This document shows positions 10,687 to 21,123 of a DNA stretch of 64,000 bases, one piece after another. The notes beneath the pieces were generated by a model. The model searched no databases and was not told the DNA's origin. It saw nothing but the letters and a program-made list of their open reading frames with translations. A program made the position numbers and the translations under genes. Position 1 is the first letter of the stretch, and the number at the start of each line of letters is the position of its first letter. This DNA is from Dromiciops gliroides (Eukaryota; Chordata; Mammalia; Microbiotheria; Microbiotheriidae), in contig NC_057861.1 of the NCBI RefSeq assembly GCF_019393635.1, forward strand, positions 546,750,711 to 546,814,710, in the 5' to 3' direction.

Positions 10687-10830
10687 GGGCAGCTAGGTGG
10701 CACAGTGGATAAAGCACTGGCCCTGGATTCAGGAGGACCTGGGTTCAAATCTGTCCTCAGATACTTGACACTTACTAGCTGTGTGACCCTGGGCAAGTCA
10801 CTTAATCCTCATTGCCCAGCCAAAAAAAAA
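10687..10830 (+). mobile_element. WSINE1-like SINE, class A
   Basis: Complete copy inserted in the sense L2. TSD approximately ATATGGGG at both sides. Confidence 0.88.
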
Positions 10831-11008
10831 TATATGGGGATTCCTGTCTCTGTTCTAGGTTTTAGGGAACTTAGCTGGTATTTCTAATATAGTGCTACTT
10901 GTAAATTAGCGGCTATAGCACTAGTCTTTGGCATTAAGCATTTATTAAAACATATTGTTAGTAAAGAGAGAGCATATTGCTCAGAATTAGAATCCCTACA
11001 TACCTAGA

Positions 11009-11032
11009 GAGAAAGAGAGAGAGAGAGAGAGG

Positions 11033-11103
<71 letters not shown>
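11009..11103. repeat. (GA)n microsatellite
   Basis: About 95 bases of GA dinucleotides with a few GGA interruptions at the left. The overlapping ORF of alternating R-E residues is its translation. Confidence 0.97.
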
Positions 11104-11106
<3 letters not shown>

Positions 11107-11415
11107 CTGTATGGTGGTCTGGAGGAGAGGCAGCCCTTATACATTGCTCAAAGCTAATTGGCCAGCATCATTCAAATCAATTGGTTAACTGGACTTGAGG
11201 ATGGTCCATATTAAAATGAGCAGTACATGCTGAGGTCAGAGTCCAGAGGACAGACTCTATGAGGTAAAAGGCTTTCAGGTAGGTGTGGTTTTAATCTCTA
11301 TTTGTCTCTATTCAGAGTCAGAGCCCCAACTCCATTGACTCTGGAGTGGCCTTAAAAGAGGTCAGGCAAGGCTCCTTTGAGTGGGGGGCCCCCAAAATCC
11401 CATTAGTTTCTCACA
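11104..11415. other. no recognisable feature
   Basis: Unassigned, moderately GC-balanced. No motif recognised. Confidence 0.45.
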
Positions 11416-11419
11416 CTCT

Positions 11420-11622
11420 GACTGCCTTCTTCATCTTCCTCATCTCTTTCTCACCAGAACCCACTATCCCTGTGACTTCCCAGACAAAATATGCTTCCTA
11501 GTTACCATTTTTTATCTCCCCCTATTAGAATGTAAGCCCCTTCAGGGCAATGGCTACATCCACTTTGTTTTTTGTATCCCCAGACCCTAGTCCAATGCAT
11601 AGCATAAGTGCTTAATATATTT
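11420..11622 (+). mobile_element. L2 LINE 3' end, sense
   Basis: TTAGAATGTAAGCCCCTTCA, TTGTATCCCCAGACCCTAGT and GCATAAGTGCTTAATATATT are the L2 3' end in order. Probably the continuation of the L2 at 10390-10685. Confidence 0.75.
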
Positions 11623-11690
11623 TCTTTCTCTCTCTGTCTCTTTCTTTTTATTTCTTCCTTCCTTCCTTTCTTTGTTGCTTTCTTTCATGC
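11623..11690. repeat. (CT)/(CCTT) low-complexity
   Basis: Pyrimidine-rich tract of CTCT and CTTCCTTC units directly after the L2 3' end. Confidence 0.85.
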
Positions 11691-12044
11691 AATGCAGTTA
11701 TATCCTGAACTGGAATAGCAAGAATAAAGACTCCAGTGAACATATATCCCCCTATTTTCTGTTTTCCTTAATATTAAAAACCAAAGGGTTAAACAAAGTT
11801 ATTTCTACAAAAAACGTAATTCAAAAACTCTTGCATGATTTGAACATATGCACAGCAAATGTCTTATTGGAGATCCTTGGTATTTTTTAAAAATCCATTT
11901 GACTCTCTACTAGAGAACCTCTAAGTTGAAATCGATCATAGATGTAGAGTTATAATAAGTCCATCAGTCTTTAGGTTTGGCAATTCAACTAGTTCAGAAC
12001 CTAACTAACTATACTTATCATCTAGCCCACATCTCTCTATCTTC
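11691..12044. other. no recognisable feature
   Basis: Unassigned AT-rich sequence. The ORF at 11672-11890 has no known domain. Confidence 0.45.
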
Positions 12045-12262
12045 ATTTATTTATTTATTTATTTACTTGCTTATTTATTTATTCATTCATTCATTTATCT
12101 GTCTATCGATTTATTTATTTATTTATTGGCAGGGCGAGGAGGGTTAAGTGACTTGCCCAGGGTCACAGAGCTAGTAAGCATCAAGTGTCTGAGGCCGAAT
12201 TTGAACTCAGGTCCTCCAGAATCCAGGGCTGGCGCTTTATCCACTGTGCCACCTAGCTGCCC
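12045..12262 (-). mobile_element. WSINE1-like SINE, class A, with (TTTA)n-expanded tail
   Basis: The antisense A tail (12045-12126) has become TTTA/TTCA tetranucleotide repeats. TSD CACATCTCTCTATCTT is present left of the tail and again just after the SINE head at about 12263. Confidence 0.9.
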
Positions 12263-12279
12263 CACACATCTCTCTATCT

Positions 12280-12900
12280 TGTCAGTGATTGGTGATGTAT
12301 GATGAAGGGTCCTTCCTATCATCCATGAGCACTCATTGACTCTATTGCTGGATCAGAACTCTATGCATACACCAACAAGGCAATGCCCAGTTCTCCAAGC
12401 TGTCCTTCCTGCTGGCCTCCAGGTTTTGAAATGATTCTCTGAGCTCTAGAAGGGCACTGAGGCATAACCTTCACCACCCTGGGCCAGTTTGAGAGCACAT
12501 GGTCTCCTAGGAAAATTTGTGCCCAGAATGGAGCCAACCCCCTTTCGTATATCTTTTCTTTTGGCCCAAGGCATTGTGAGATCTCAAAAGGCAGCTGGTA
12601 TCTATCTTCTCTCTTCCTAAGCAAAGCAGCAGCAGCGTTAGCTGACAGTCAAGGAGCAAAAGATTTGCTCACAATGAGAGAAGCCGTAGGCAAGACAAGA
12701 GTCTCTTTAATATTGATCAGCCTCAAGAGAGGTGAAATGTAAAATATCTAATGAGGAGCTCTGCTGCATATGTCCCAGGGAGGTTTACATGGTAGTCTCT
12801 CAACTGACTGTAACCTTTCTACAATTCTTTCCCACTTAGCTCCCTTTCTGCAGGGAATTAAAACTACCTGATATCCATACCTGACTCATGTTCTGGGTAC
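12280..12900. other. no recognisable feature
   Basis: About 620 bases of balanced composition. The minus-strand ORF at 12361-12624 (87 codons) has no recognisable domain. AGCAGCAGC near 12628. Could be unique sequence or an unrecognised ERV remnant. Confidence 0.4.
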
Positions 12901-13050
12901 TTTTTTTTTTTTTTTGCATGGCAATGAGGGTTAAGTGACTTGCCCAGGGTCACACAGCTAGTAAGTGTCAAGTGTCTGAGGTCGAATTTGAACTCAGGTC
13001 TTCCTGAATCCAGGACCAGTGCTTTATCCAATGTGCCACCTAGCTGCCCC
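12901..13050 (-). mobile_element. WSINE1-like SINE, class A
   Basis: Complete copy with a pure T15 antisense tail. Probable TSD CTGGGTACTTT versus CTGTGTACTTT. Confidence 0.9.
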
Positions 13051-13200
13051 CCTGTGTACTTTTTTGTACTGGCTACTCTCTTGTTTGAAAGGACCTCTTA
13101 GATTAAAAGCAAAAATAGAATTGTTCCTGAGGAATCTAAGGATATGTAAATGGAGGCCTGGAATGCCCCAGAGTAATGAAATGTAGGGCAAACTATGAAG

Positions 13201-13506
13201 CAGTGGTGTGTGGGAGTTAGCTTCTACTAGCTCCCACAAGAGCTGGTTGTTAAATTTTCACTGTAAGAATTTACACCTCAGAAATGAAACAACCTTACAA
13301 ATCAGGGTTAGATTTATTGTTTTGTCTGTTATCTAGATATAAGAAAGTGATGGAGAAAACATTAACATATAAATAACATAATTCAAGAAAGTGAAAGAGA
13401 AAACATGAATATATTAATAGCATGAATATAATTAAACTTAAAAATATGGCACATGTACAATTTTTTTCAGAGAGTCAGTTGCTAAATATTTACTAGCACA
13501 CCACTG
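13201..13506. mobile_element. candidate short TIR element (copy 1)
   Basis: Begins CAGTGGTGTG and ends with the exact inverted repeat CACACCACTG, 306 bases apart. The interior (AGCTGGTTGTTAAATTTTCA, TTACACCTCAGAAATG, ATAAGAAAGTGATGGAG) is shared with 18038-18210. CAG...CTG ends suggest a hAT-like nonautonomous element, but the flanking 8-mers do not match, so the class is unproven. Confidence 0.5.
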
Positions 13507-14035
13507 GAAAAGTCAGAGATTAGTAAAAGTAGCCAAGCCCTGTGGCATAGAGGTCCCAGCTAGCCACTGTGCTTGAACAACAACACACAGACACCATTTC
13601 ACACACCAATAACAGTGGCAGATAATAGCTATGAAATTTCTTAGATGTAAATGAAACTGATTTAGCTCAAGATGAAGCCTATAAAATAGCTAAGATCCAA
13701 GCCATTGTCCATATGACTTCAACAATCAATATATCAACAAAGAATCTTCAAATAAATGAAATTATGTAGATCTGTTCATTGGAAGGGAGGTATTCATGGT
13801 AGCAATTCATGACCAGGTCGTTGCAACCAGAAATTACAGAGGGTTACTCGAGTCCAAGAGTATTAAATAATGAGGATGAGCAAAGAAATGACAGACACTA
13901 TGCAATACATAACTACAGGCTGCAAAAATGTAGCACCTACTGAATGAATACCTAGGAAGATACAACCAGGTGCCCAGAACTATGTATCAGAAACCTACTA
14001 TATTAATTTAATAAATCATCAGATAACAAATGCCT
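13507..14035. other. no recognisable feature
   Basis: Unassigned AT-rich interval. No recognised repeat. Confidence 0.45.
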
Positions 14036-14188
14036 GGGGCAGCTAGGTGGCACAGTGGATAAAGCACTGGCCTTGGAGTCAGGAATACCTGAGTTCAAAT
14101 CTGGCCTCAGACACTTAACACTTACTTGCTGTGTGACCTTGGGCAAGTCACTTAACCCCAATTGCCTCACTAAAAAAACAAACAAAAA
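14036..14188 (+). mobile_element. WSINE1-like SINE, class B
   Basis: Complete copy, head GATAAAGCAC variant. TSD short and imperfect (AAATGCC versus AAATGTCC). Confidence 0.9.
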
Positions 14189-14454
14189 AAATGTCCATAT
14201 AATAAATATAGACCTTAAAATATTGCTGAGAATTCAACAAATAAACTGGAACTGGAACCAATGCATCCTCACAGATACGACTGTTCTCCATGATTACCCA
14301 GACATAACAAAGACACAAAAATTTGAGAACTCTTTTTTAAGGACGTGTCACCTTATACAATATTCATCTTGTCCAAGCTTCTCCACCATACAGAATGAAA
14401 AGCAGAGACATAGTGAAAGAAATCAAAACGACCTGGCAATGGGATGCCAGGGGT
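14189..14454. other. no recognisable feature
   Basis: Unassigned. The ORF over it begins inside the preceding SINE. Confidence 0.45.
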
Positions 14455-14685
14455 AGGTAGCTAGGTGATGCAGAGGATTGATTGCTAGGCCTGGAGTCAG
14501 AAAGACCTGAGTTGAAATCTGACCTCAGATATTACCTTGTGACCCTGGGCAAGTCACTTAACCCTCTTTGCCTTCATTTTCTCATCTGTGAAATGATCTG
14601 GAAAAGGACATGGCAAACCACTCCAAGAAAACCCCAAATGGTGTCCTGAAAAGTCAGAAACAACTAAACAACAAAAGCATCATCC
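14455..14685 (+). mobile_element. Mar1-type CORE-SINE
   Basis: GTAGCTAGGTGATGCAGAGG head, CORE with part of the central segment missing, then AAGGACATGGCAAACCACTC and the RTE-like AGAAACAACTAAACAACA end. Confidence 0.8.
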
Positions 14686-14689
14686 CCGT

Positions 14690-15035
14690 CATCCTGTCTC
14701 CTATTAGAGTTGCTCTGAATGTACTCTCATTGAGCCTTTAGAAAATGAGTTTACATCCAAATACTTTTGTTCAATTACATAAAGCAGTTATTTTTTTCAC
14801 CTGCACAAGTCTGTAGAGAACACTGACTAAAATAGACCAAAAGCAAGATATCAACCTGTCCCAAGAACGTTGCTCTCTAAACTCTACCAAACTAAATGAG
14901 AAAAAGATGATAATAATAATATTATTGTTAATACATTATTATGTTTGTATAGGCATAATATACCTTTTTGTATATCATACATGTGTGTATAATACTGTTA
15001 TTATATTACTAATAATAACAACTTACATTTCAGAG
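14690..15035. other. AT-rich sequence, no feature
   Basis: Includes a TAATAATAATATTATTG stretch near 14910. No gene or repeat family recognised. Confidence 0.5.
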
Positions 15036-15037
15036 GG

Positions 15038-15165
15038 AACACCAAAGTAATAGAGAGCTGGTCTTTGATCCAGGAAGTCTGGGTTCAACTCCACCCTTTG
15101 ATGGATATGGGCTGTTTGTCACCAGGCAAGTGGTTTAACTTATTGATGCTCCTAAACATCTCTCT
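15038..15165 (+). mobile_element. MIR-like CORE-SINE fragment
   Basis: AATAGAGAGCTGGTCTTTGA, GTCTGGGTTCAACTCC and the CAGGCAAGTGGTTTAACTT core remnants in MIR order. Confidence 0.55.
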
Positions 15166-15197
15166 TTCTCTTTCTCTTTCTCTCTCTCTCTCTTTTT

Positions 15198-15333
15198 GAT
15201 GGGGCAATGAGGGTTAAGTGACTTGCCCAACATCATACAGCTAGTAAGTGTCAAATATCTGAGGTCGAATTTGAACTCAGGTCCTCCTGAATCCAGGACT
15301 GGTGCTTTATGCATTGTGCCACCTAACTGCCCC
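15198..15333 (-). mobile_element. WSINE1-like SINE, class A, diverged
   Basis: Complete but more mutated (CAACATCATACAGC, CTAACTGCCCC). Its antisense tail merges into a CT-rich tract at 15160-15195. Confidence 0.88.
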
Positions 15334-15346
15334 TCTTGCTCTTTTA

Positions 15347-15535
15347 TTTTTTTAATTTTTTAATTTTTTGTTTTGTTTGGTTTGGTTTGGTTTTGGTTTT
15401 GATGAGGCAATGAGGGTTAAGTGACTTGCCCAGGGTCACACAGCTAGTAAGTGTCAAGTGTCTGAGGCCAGATTTGAACTCAGGTACTCCTGAATCCAGG
15501 GCCAGTGCTCTATCCACTGTGCCACCTAGCTGCCC
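15347..15535 (-). mobile_element. WSINE1-like SINE, class A
   Basis: Complete copy with a T/G-rich antisense tail. TSD CTCTTGCTCTTTTA immediately left (end of the previous SINE's flank) and again from 15538, so it landed right beside the older copy. Confidence 0.9.
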
Positions 15536-15544
15536 CTCTCTTGC

Positions 15545-16556
15545 TCTTTTAAAAATTTATTTTTAACATTTGTTTTTTAAACTTTGAGTTCCAAATTCTC
15601 TCCCTTCCTCCCTCCCTATCCCTCATTGAGAAGGCAAGCAGTTCTATATAGGCTATACATGTGTAGTCATCTAAAACATGTTACCATATTAGTCATGTTG
15701 TGAAAGAAAACATAGACCAAAAAATAATAAAAGTAAAGTTTAAAAAGTATGCTTCATGGAAAAATTCCCATATTAGCTAGTTTTGAGAGAAAAAAGTCAA
15801 AAAAACCAAAACTTCAGATTAAGGAATTGTCAAAGAGGAAATGAAAAAAAATTTTAAATGTGTCATGTATAACTTATTTTGAATTTCTTGAGTTCTTGTG
15901 GGTGGGGGTGGCAGTGGAGGGGGGAAGAGAAGTTGGAACACAAAGTTTTTTAAAAATTGATGTTAAAATTTTGTTTTTACATATATTTTGGAAAATAAAA
16001 TTCTATTCAAAAGCTAAAAAAAAAAGTATGTTTCAATCTGTATTCAGACACCATCCGCTCTTTGTCTGGGGATAGAGAGCATTTTTCATCATGAGTCCTT
16101 CTGAGTTGTCTTGGATCATTGTATTGCTGAGAATAGCTAAGTCATTCACAAATGATCATCTTACAACATTGCTGTTACTTTGTACACAGTACATTTCACT
16201 TTGCATCAGCTCGTGTAAGTCTTTCCAGCTTTTTCTGAGAGTATCCTGTTCATCATTTCTTACAGCTCCTAGCTTCTTATTCCATATGGAGTCACATAAC
16301 TGAATGCAGAGGTTACAAAAAATTTGGCAACAGTAAAAAGTTATATATACCTATTTTATATACCTATATACCTGGGGTCGCATAAAAATTTCTCAGGCAA
16401 AAAAGGGTCACAAATGGAAAAAGTTTAAGAAGCCCTGTTACAGCATAAGAGTGTTCTATCACAATCACATAGCACAATTTGTTCAGCCATTCTCCAGTTG
16501 ATAGGCATCACCCCAATTTCTAACTCCCCACCACCAGAAAAGAGCTGCTATAAATT
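15545..16556 (-). mobile_element. L1 3'-end, antisense
   Basis: Minus-strand L1 tail: on the plus strand TTTGAGTTCCAAATTCTCTC, TATACATGTGTAGTCATC, AGTCATGTTGTGAAAGAAAA, CATCATGAGTCC, TTGGATCATTGTATTGCTGA and, after an insertion, CACAATTTGTTCAGCCATTC. 15780-16010 contains diverged or duplicated 3'UTR sequence. Covers the 3'UTR and the last ORF2 codons. Confidence 0.8.
16268..16437 (-). mobile_element. hAT-like nonautonomous DNA transposon
   Basis: Right end TAAGAAGCCCTG pairs with a mutated left end (CCTAGCTTCTTA). The interior AATTTGGCAACAGTAAAAAG and GGGTCGCATAAAAATTTCTC is shared with copies near 58000 and 59905. Target-site duplication of 8 bases, TTACAGCT (16260-16267) versus TTACAGCA (16438-16445), inside the L1. 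Eight-base TSDs and CAG-type ends fit hAT. No transposase. Confidence 0.75.
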
Positions 16557-16737
16557 TAGGACTCTAATCAGGTGATGACAGGACTGAGTCTACTAGGCTA
16601 AGTGGCCAGCTCTCACTCTTTTCCCTGAATCTTACAGCACCCCCCCCCCACCGCCCCCGGCCATGACTCTTCTATTCCTACATTTCTATAAGGTCCCTCT
16701 CCTCTCTGCATCTGGGAGTGAATTGAAAGTCAACAAA
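16557..16737. other. no recognisable feature
   Basis: Contains a poly-C tract near 16640. Otherwise unassigned. Confidence 0.5.
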
Positions 16738-16884
16738 GGGGCAGCGAGGTGGCACAGTGGATAAAGCACCAGCCCTGGATTCAGGAGGACCTGAGTTCAA
16801 ATCCGGACTCAGACACTTGACACTAGCTGTGTGACTGTGGGCAAGTCACTTAACCCCCATTGCCCCACAAAAAAAAAAAAGAAA
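16738..16884 (+). mobile_element. WSINE1-like SINE, class A
   Basis: Complete except a short loss in the CACTTACTAGC segment. TSD GAAAGTCAACA at about 16725 and 16885. Confidence 0.9.
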
Positions 16885-17207
16885 GAAAGTCAACAGAAAC
16901 AGGTCTTACTGTAGCCATGGTTGGCTTGTATTTGACTGGAAAGATGAGGGCCCTTTCGTTCTTTTAATTTTTCTCTTCTGTGATATTTAAGGACACTGGG
17001 AACTTTCATTTGAGACCAGCAGACCAAACTTTATCCAGCGATCAACCATTGTAATTTTGGGGAACACCACAAGATTGCATCTGTTAAATAACTAGCATTC
17101 ACCTAGGCAATTAGCTGAAACTGTGCATCATGATTGATACGGGATTGCATCATATATATTGTGCAATTTAAACCTTTGTCTGTTACTCTTAATGTGTAAT
17201 AAACTTT
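16885..17207. other. no recognisable feature
   Basis: Unassigned. No ORF or motif recognised. Confidence 0.45.
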
Positions 17208-17270
17208 GGACATTTGTCTTCTCAAAGAGCTGCTATAAATATTTCTGTACATATAGATCCTTTGCCCTTA
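17208..17270 (-). mobile_element. L1 antisense fragment
   Basis: AAAGAGCTGCTATAAATATT followed by TGTACATATAGATCCTTTG is the reverse complement of the L1 segment TTTATAGC...TCTTTTTGTGG near the ORF2 end. Confidence 0.6.
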
Positions 17271-17421
17271 TTTATTTATTTATTTTAGTGAGGCAATTGG
17301 AGTTAAGTGACTTGCCCAGGGTCACACAGCTAGTAAGTGTTAAGTGTCTGAGGCCAGATTTGAACTCAGGTCTTCCTAAATACAGGGCCAGTGCTCTATC
17401 CACTGCGCCACCTACCTGTCC
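17271..17421 (-). mobile_element. WSINE1-like SINE, class B
   Basis: Complete, with a TTTA-type antisense tail. TSD CCTTTGCCCTT versus CCTTTGCCTTT. Confidence 0.9.
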
Positions 17422-17654
17422 CCTTTGCCTTTTTTAAATCTCTTTTTTTGGGGGGCAGCTATAGATACACTGTCCCTTGACCCTGACATAGTGATGTCAT
17501 TTTGGTCCTCTTCGAGAAAAAATGACAACCACCACCACTAATCAGGTAAGTAATTAAACCTCTCCCATTTAAAAAACAAGCACAAATGGCCTTGGATTTC
17601 TAGATACCCTTTCATTTTTGTCATCAAGGAAAGAAAACAAGGAAATTAAGCATT
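17422..17654. other. unassigned; contains an unplaced repeat end
   Basis: TGACATAGTGATGTCATTTT followed by GGTCCTCTTCGAGAA looks like the end of an old repeat. The family is not identified. Confidence 0.4.
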
Positions 17655-17893
17655 TGCTAAGCATCTACTGCCAGGCACTGTGTTAAACACTTGGTATTAT
17701 TTCACTTAATCCTCAGAACAACCCTGAAAGGTAGGTGTTTATTATTATTTTCATTTTACAGTTTACATTACTGAGGAAACTGAGGCAGAGAGAAGTTAAA
17801 TCACTTGTCCAAGGTCACACAACTAGTAAAGTATCTGAAGCTGGATTTGACTTCAGGGCCAGTACTCTGTCCACTGGACCATCTTGCTGCCAA
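17655..17893 (-). mobile_element. MIR-type CORE-SINE, antisense
   Basis: ATCTACTGCCAGGCACTGTG, TCACTTAATCCTCAGAACAA, TGAGGAAACTGAGGCAGAGA, CACTTGTCCAAGGTCACACA and the head CATCTTGCTGCC are full MIR-like structure on the minus strand. Confidence 0.85.
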
Positions 17894-18037
17894 AGATACA
17901 TTTTTATCCGTTTCCTTGATCCATAATTAATAGCTTTGCAGTTCCTGCTGTGCTTAACCTAGTTTTTGTTTTGTTTTGGTTTTGTTTTTGTTTTTTTAAT
18001 GAGGTAGTGGAAATTCCAAGGTTGGATGTACATTTGC

Positions 18038-18210
18038 CAGGGGTGTACTGAAACTAGCTTATACCAGCTCCGAGCTGAGCTGATTGTTCAATTTTCAGTG
18101 TGAGCATTTACACTTCAGAAACAGGCAAATGCTACAAATTAAAATCTGATTGATTTGTTCTTTGTTGAGACTTAAGAAAGTGATGGGAGATGTTAACGTG
18201 TTGTTAATAA
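18038..18210. mobile_element. candidate short TIR element (copy 2, partial)
   Basis: Starts CAGGGGTGTACTG and shares AGCTGATTGTTCAATTTTCA, CATTTACACTTCAGAAACA and CTTAAGAAAGTGATGGGAG with 13201-13506. The right end is lost at the following SINE. Confidence 0.5.
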
Positions 18211-18221
18211 TTAAAATTAAG

Positions 18222-18370
18222 GGGCAGCTAGATGGCTCAGTGGATAAAGCACCAGCCCTGGATTCAGGAGGACCTGAGTTCAAATCCAGCCTCAGACACT
18301 TAACACTTACTAGCTGTGTGACCCTGGGCAAGTCACTTAACCCCAATTGCCTCACTAAAAAAAAAAAATT
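18222..18370 (+). mobile_element. WSINE1-like SINE, class B
   Basis: Complete copy (head GATAAAGCAC variant), followed directly by an L1 tail. Confidence 0.9.
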
Positions 18371-18490
18371 GCTTGCTGTCTTGGGAAGGGGGGAGAGAAG
18401 AGAGGGAGGGAGAAATTTTATAAAAACAAATGTTGAAAAGTATCTCTACATGTAACTAGAAAATAATAAAATACTTTTATGATAAAAAAG
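18371..18490 (+). mobile_element. L1 extreme 3' end
   Basis: GCTTGCTGTCTTGGGAAGGG, AACAAATGTTGAAAAGTATC and ATAATAAAATACTTTTATGA: 3'UTR end with a polyadenylation signal, as in the copies at 34700 and 49690. Confidence 0.8.
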
Positions 18491-18573
18491 TTAAAATAAA
18501 TCAATAAATAACTCCTAATATAATAGTGCTTCATGAGTTCTCTTCATAATGATACTATAAAAAACAGGGCTAT

Positions 18574-18580
<7 letters not shown>

Positions 18581-18612
<32 letters not shown>
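18581..18612. repeat. (CA)n microsatellite
   Basis: About 16 CA units, followed by CCCC. Confidence 0.96.
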
Positions 18613-18613
<1 letters not shown>

Positions 18614-18842
18614 CTTTTTAAGTTTCTGTAAGTTCTATTTGATTACAACATTAAACTATTCATTTATACTTAGTATTTGGGTTTGGCCATGTTGGATGAT
18701 TATTGTTATACAACAAAAAATAATTAGCAGCAATATTGATCACATCCCACAAATACGACTTAAGAGCATAGTTACCCCCAAGGGCCTTATATCCAAACTC
18801 ATCATGACTCAACTACTATGGCTCAATTAGGGATGAAAATGT
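18613..18842. other. no recognisable feature
   Basis: Short unassigned interval, ORF without recognisable content. Confidence 0.45.
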
Positions 18843-18994
18843 TTTTGTTTTTGTTTTTGTGGGGCAATGGGGATTAAGTGACTTGCCCAGGGTCACACAG
18901 CTAGTAAGTGTCAAGTGTCTGAGGCCGGATTTGAACCCAGGTACTCCTGACTCCAGGGCCGGTGCTTTATCCACTGCGCCACCTAGCTGCCCCA
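18843..18994 (-). mobile_element. WSINE1-like SINE, mixed class
   Basis: Complete. Perfect TSD AATTAGGGATGAAAATG at 18826-18842 and 18995-19011. Confidence 0.93.
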
Positions 18995-19019
18995 ATTAGG
19001 GATGAAAATGAATGGCATA

Positions 19020-19215
19020 GGGGCAGCTAGGTGCCAAAGTGGGGCAGCTAGGTGGCACAGTGGATAAAGCACTGGCCTTGGATCCAGGAGGACCTGAGTT
19101 CAAATCCAGCCTCAGACACTTGACACTTAACTAGCTGTGTGACCCTGGGCAAGTCATTTAACCCTCATTGCCCTGCAAAAAAAAAAAAAAAAGAAGAAAG
19201 AAAGAAAGAAAAAAG
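19020..19215 (+). mobile_element. WSINE1-like SINE, class A, with duplicated 5' head
   Basis: A 21-base head fragment (19020-19040, GGGGCAGCTAGGTGCCAAAG) precedes a full SINE from about 19041. The perfect TSD AAAATGAATGGCATA lies outside the extra head (19005-19019) and after the tail (about 19217), so the duplicated head was part of the inserted molecule. Confidence 0.9.
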
Positions 19216-19231
19216 AAAATGAATGGCATAA

Positions 19232-20065
19232 AAATGCTGGGGGGGAAGGTATAGAGTACTAAAAATTAGAACACATATTAACCAAGAAACAAATAGCTTC
19301 ATCGATTTCTTTTTAATATTAATATCTATAGGACACTCACTGTGGGCTTGAATGCTATGTCCTTAGCTACTCTGAAGCACTACTTAAAGCAGGCTTGTCC
19401 TGATGTAAGTTATTGGGAATTGTTACCTGGAAATAGACTGCCTAGAGTTATCATTTTAAGCAGGTTCCCTCCTTTAAAAAAATTAGAAATATTTACGAGC
19501 TTGGTTTAAGGCCAAAAAATGAGTCAATAGCAGGTGAGTTTGGGTTGGATTTGGGTTCTATGACCCGAAGGTTGGACAAATTGTCCCACAGATCAATGAG
19601 AAATTTATCTAGTAGAAGTATAGCTGTCAAGCTTTGCTACCATCTCTCCTTATTGACATTAAAAATCTCCAGCCACCCTACCATCTTAATTTCTGTCCCA
19701 CAGGAAGTGTACATCCAGATTGGTCTTGCCTGAGTGGAGTTCACTGTACCTAAAATCTATCTTTGAATATGAGCCTATTAGTGCATTGATCTTACCCTAT
19801 AATAAGTGAATAGTTACTCTCTTATCTCTTCTCTCCCACTCATTCACCAGGAACTGGAAAGAACATTGAGAACCATAAAGTAAAAGAAATGAACAAAAGT
19901 TAATGTTGGTAATAATATTATCCCTTACCAGAAAGACAATTAAAAACTGCCCTATAAAGCAATAAACCTTTTTACCTACTAAATCAAGGGCCAACTAAAT
20001 AAGATTCAAAATGAATCCATAATTTCTAATTCTGCCTATAGGTTATATTCAACAAAAGAATTAAT
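19232..20065. other. unassigned block of about 830 bases
   Basis: Low repeat content by eye. The ORF at 19545-19733 contains no domain I recognise. Nothing supports a gene call; might be unique sequence or an old viral remnant. Confidence 0.4.
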
Positions 20066-20069
20066 ATTT

Positions 20070-20790
20070 TTAAAAATAATACACTACAGGGCAAAATGTA
20101 CATCATTTTCAATCTGTATAAATAATATGAATGAGCAAAATCAAAGTTCTTGTGTTGGATACAAAGATGTACAAAGCATCTGAACATCATCTCATAACTA
20201 AAGCATGAAAATGATTTTCTAAAAAGTGCAAGGAATTTAGGACTTAGCCTATAAATGATCCAAGAGTGCAAACTTTTGTACAATGTAGGAAAATCAACCA
20301 ATAATTCAAAAAAGAATACAGAGAAGCAAGGAAAGACTGACATGAACTAATGCAGAGTGAAATAAACAGAGCCAAGAAAAGAATTTATAAAGTGAATACA
20401 ATAATGTAAATGGAAAAAACATAACTTCAAAATAATAAAAAATGAATGGCACAAAATTAGAAGGAACAAGTTTGGGCCTAAATAAAGAGATTTGAGAAGA
20501 TACCTCCCTTGGCTCTTTTGCAAATGTGGAATGTCCTTGGGTGTGGATCATTGCATATATTGTCAGATTTTAAAGATAGATGGATGGATGGATGGATGGA
20601 TAGACAAACAGACAGAGAAATAGATGATAGATAGACAGATGGATTGGTTTTACTGATTTTTTTTCTTTTTAAAAAATTCTTAGTTAGAAGGGATAGCTCT
20701 TTGGAAGTGAGTCAGAAAAGGGATATAGAGGGAAATGTATGTGATTTTTAAAAAATCAATGATTTTTCTTTAAGTTTAAGCCAGACTGAG
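20070..20790 (+). mobile_element. L1 3'-end fragment (older subtype)
   Basis: AAAGAATACAGAGAAGCAAG, GACATGAACTAATGCAGAGT and AAACAGAGCCAAGAA, then the 3'UTR with GATTTGAGAAGATACCTCCC and GCATATATTGTCAGATTTTA. A (GGAT)n tract at 20577-20602 lies within it. Confidence 0.7.
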
Positions 20791-20980
20791 GCTGAGTGTG
20801 ACCCATGTGAATCAAAGACCACCTATATGGAAATTGCAAGATAGCAAAGAAAGGAAACATTATGTTACTCAGTAAAAAGGAACAAAAAATGTTACCTGAA
20901 AGAAACATCAAAATTAATGAAACAGATTGGGAAATAAGAAAGGAGTTTGTGGGTTTTTTTTTTTTAAAGTAGAGAAGCCG

Positions 20981-21123
20981 GCGGCAGCTAGGTGGTGCAG
21001 TGGATAGAGCACCAGCTCTGGAGTCAGGAGTACCTGAGTTCAAATCCAGCCTCAGACACTTAACACTTACTAGCTGTGTGACCCTGGGCAAGTCACTTAA
21101 CCCCAATTACCTCACTAAAAAAA
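20981..21123 (+). mobile_element. WSINE1-like SINE, class B
   Basis: Complete. TSD AAAGTAGAGAAGCC at about 20966 and 21124. Confidence 0.92.

Noticed and set aside
11009..11103. Arg-Glu repeat protein
   Set aside because: Translation of the (GA)n microsatellite; the same applies at 61240-61458.
20577..20636. Regulatory tandem array (GGAT/GATA units)
   Set aside because: Short GATA-type microsatellite in an L1 3'UTR; no supporting context.
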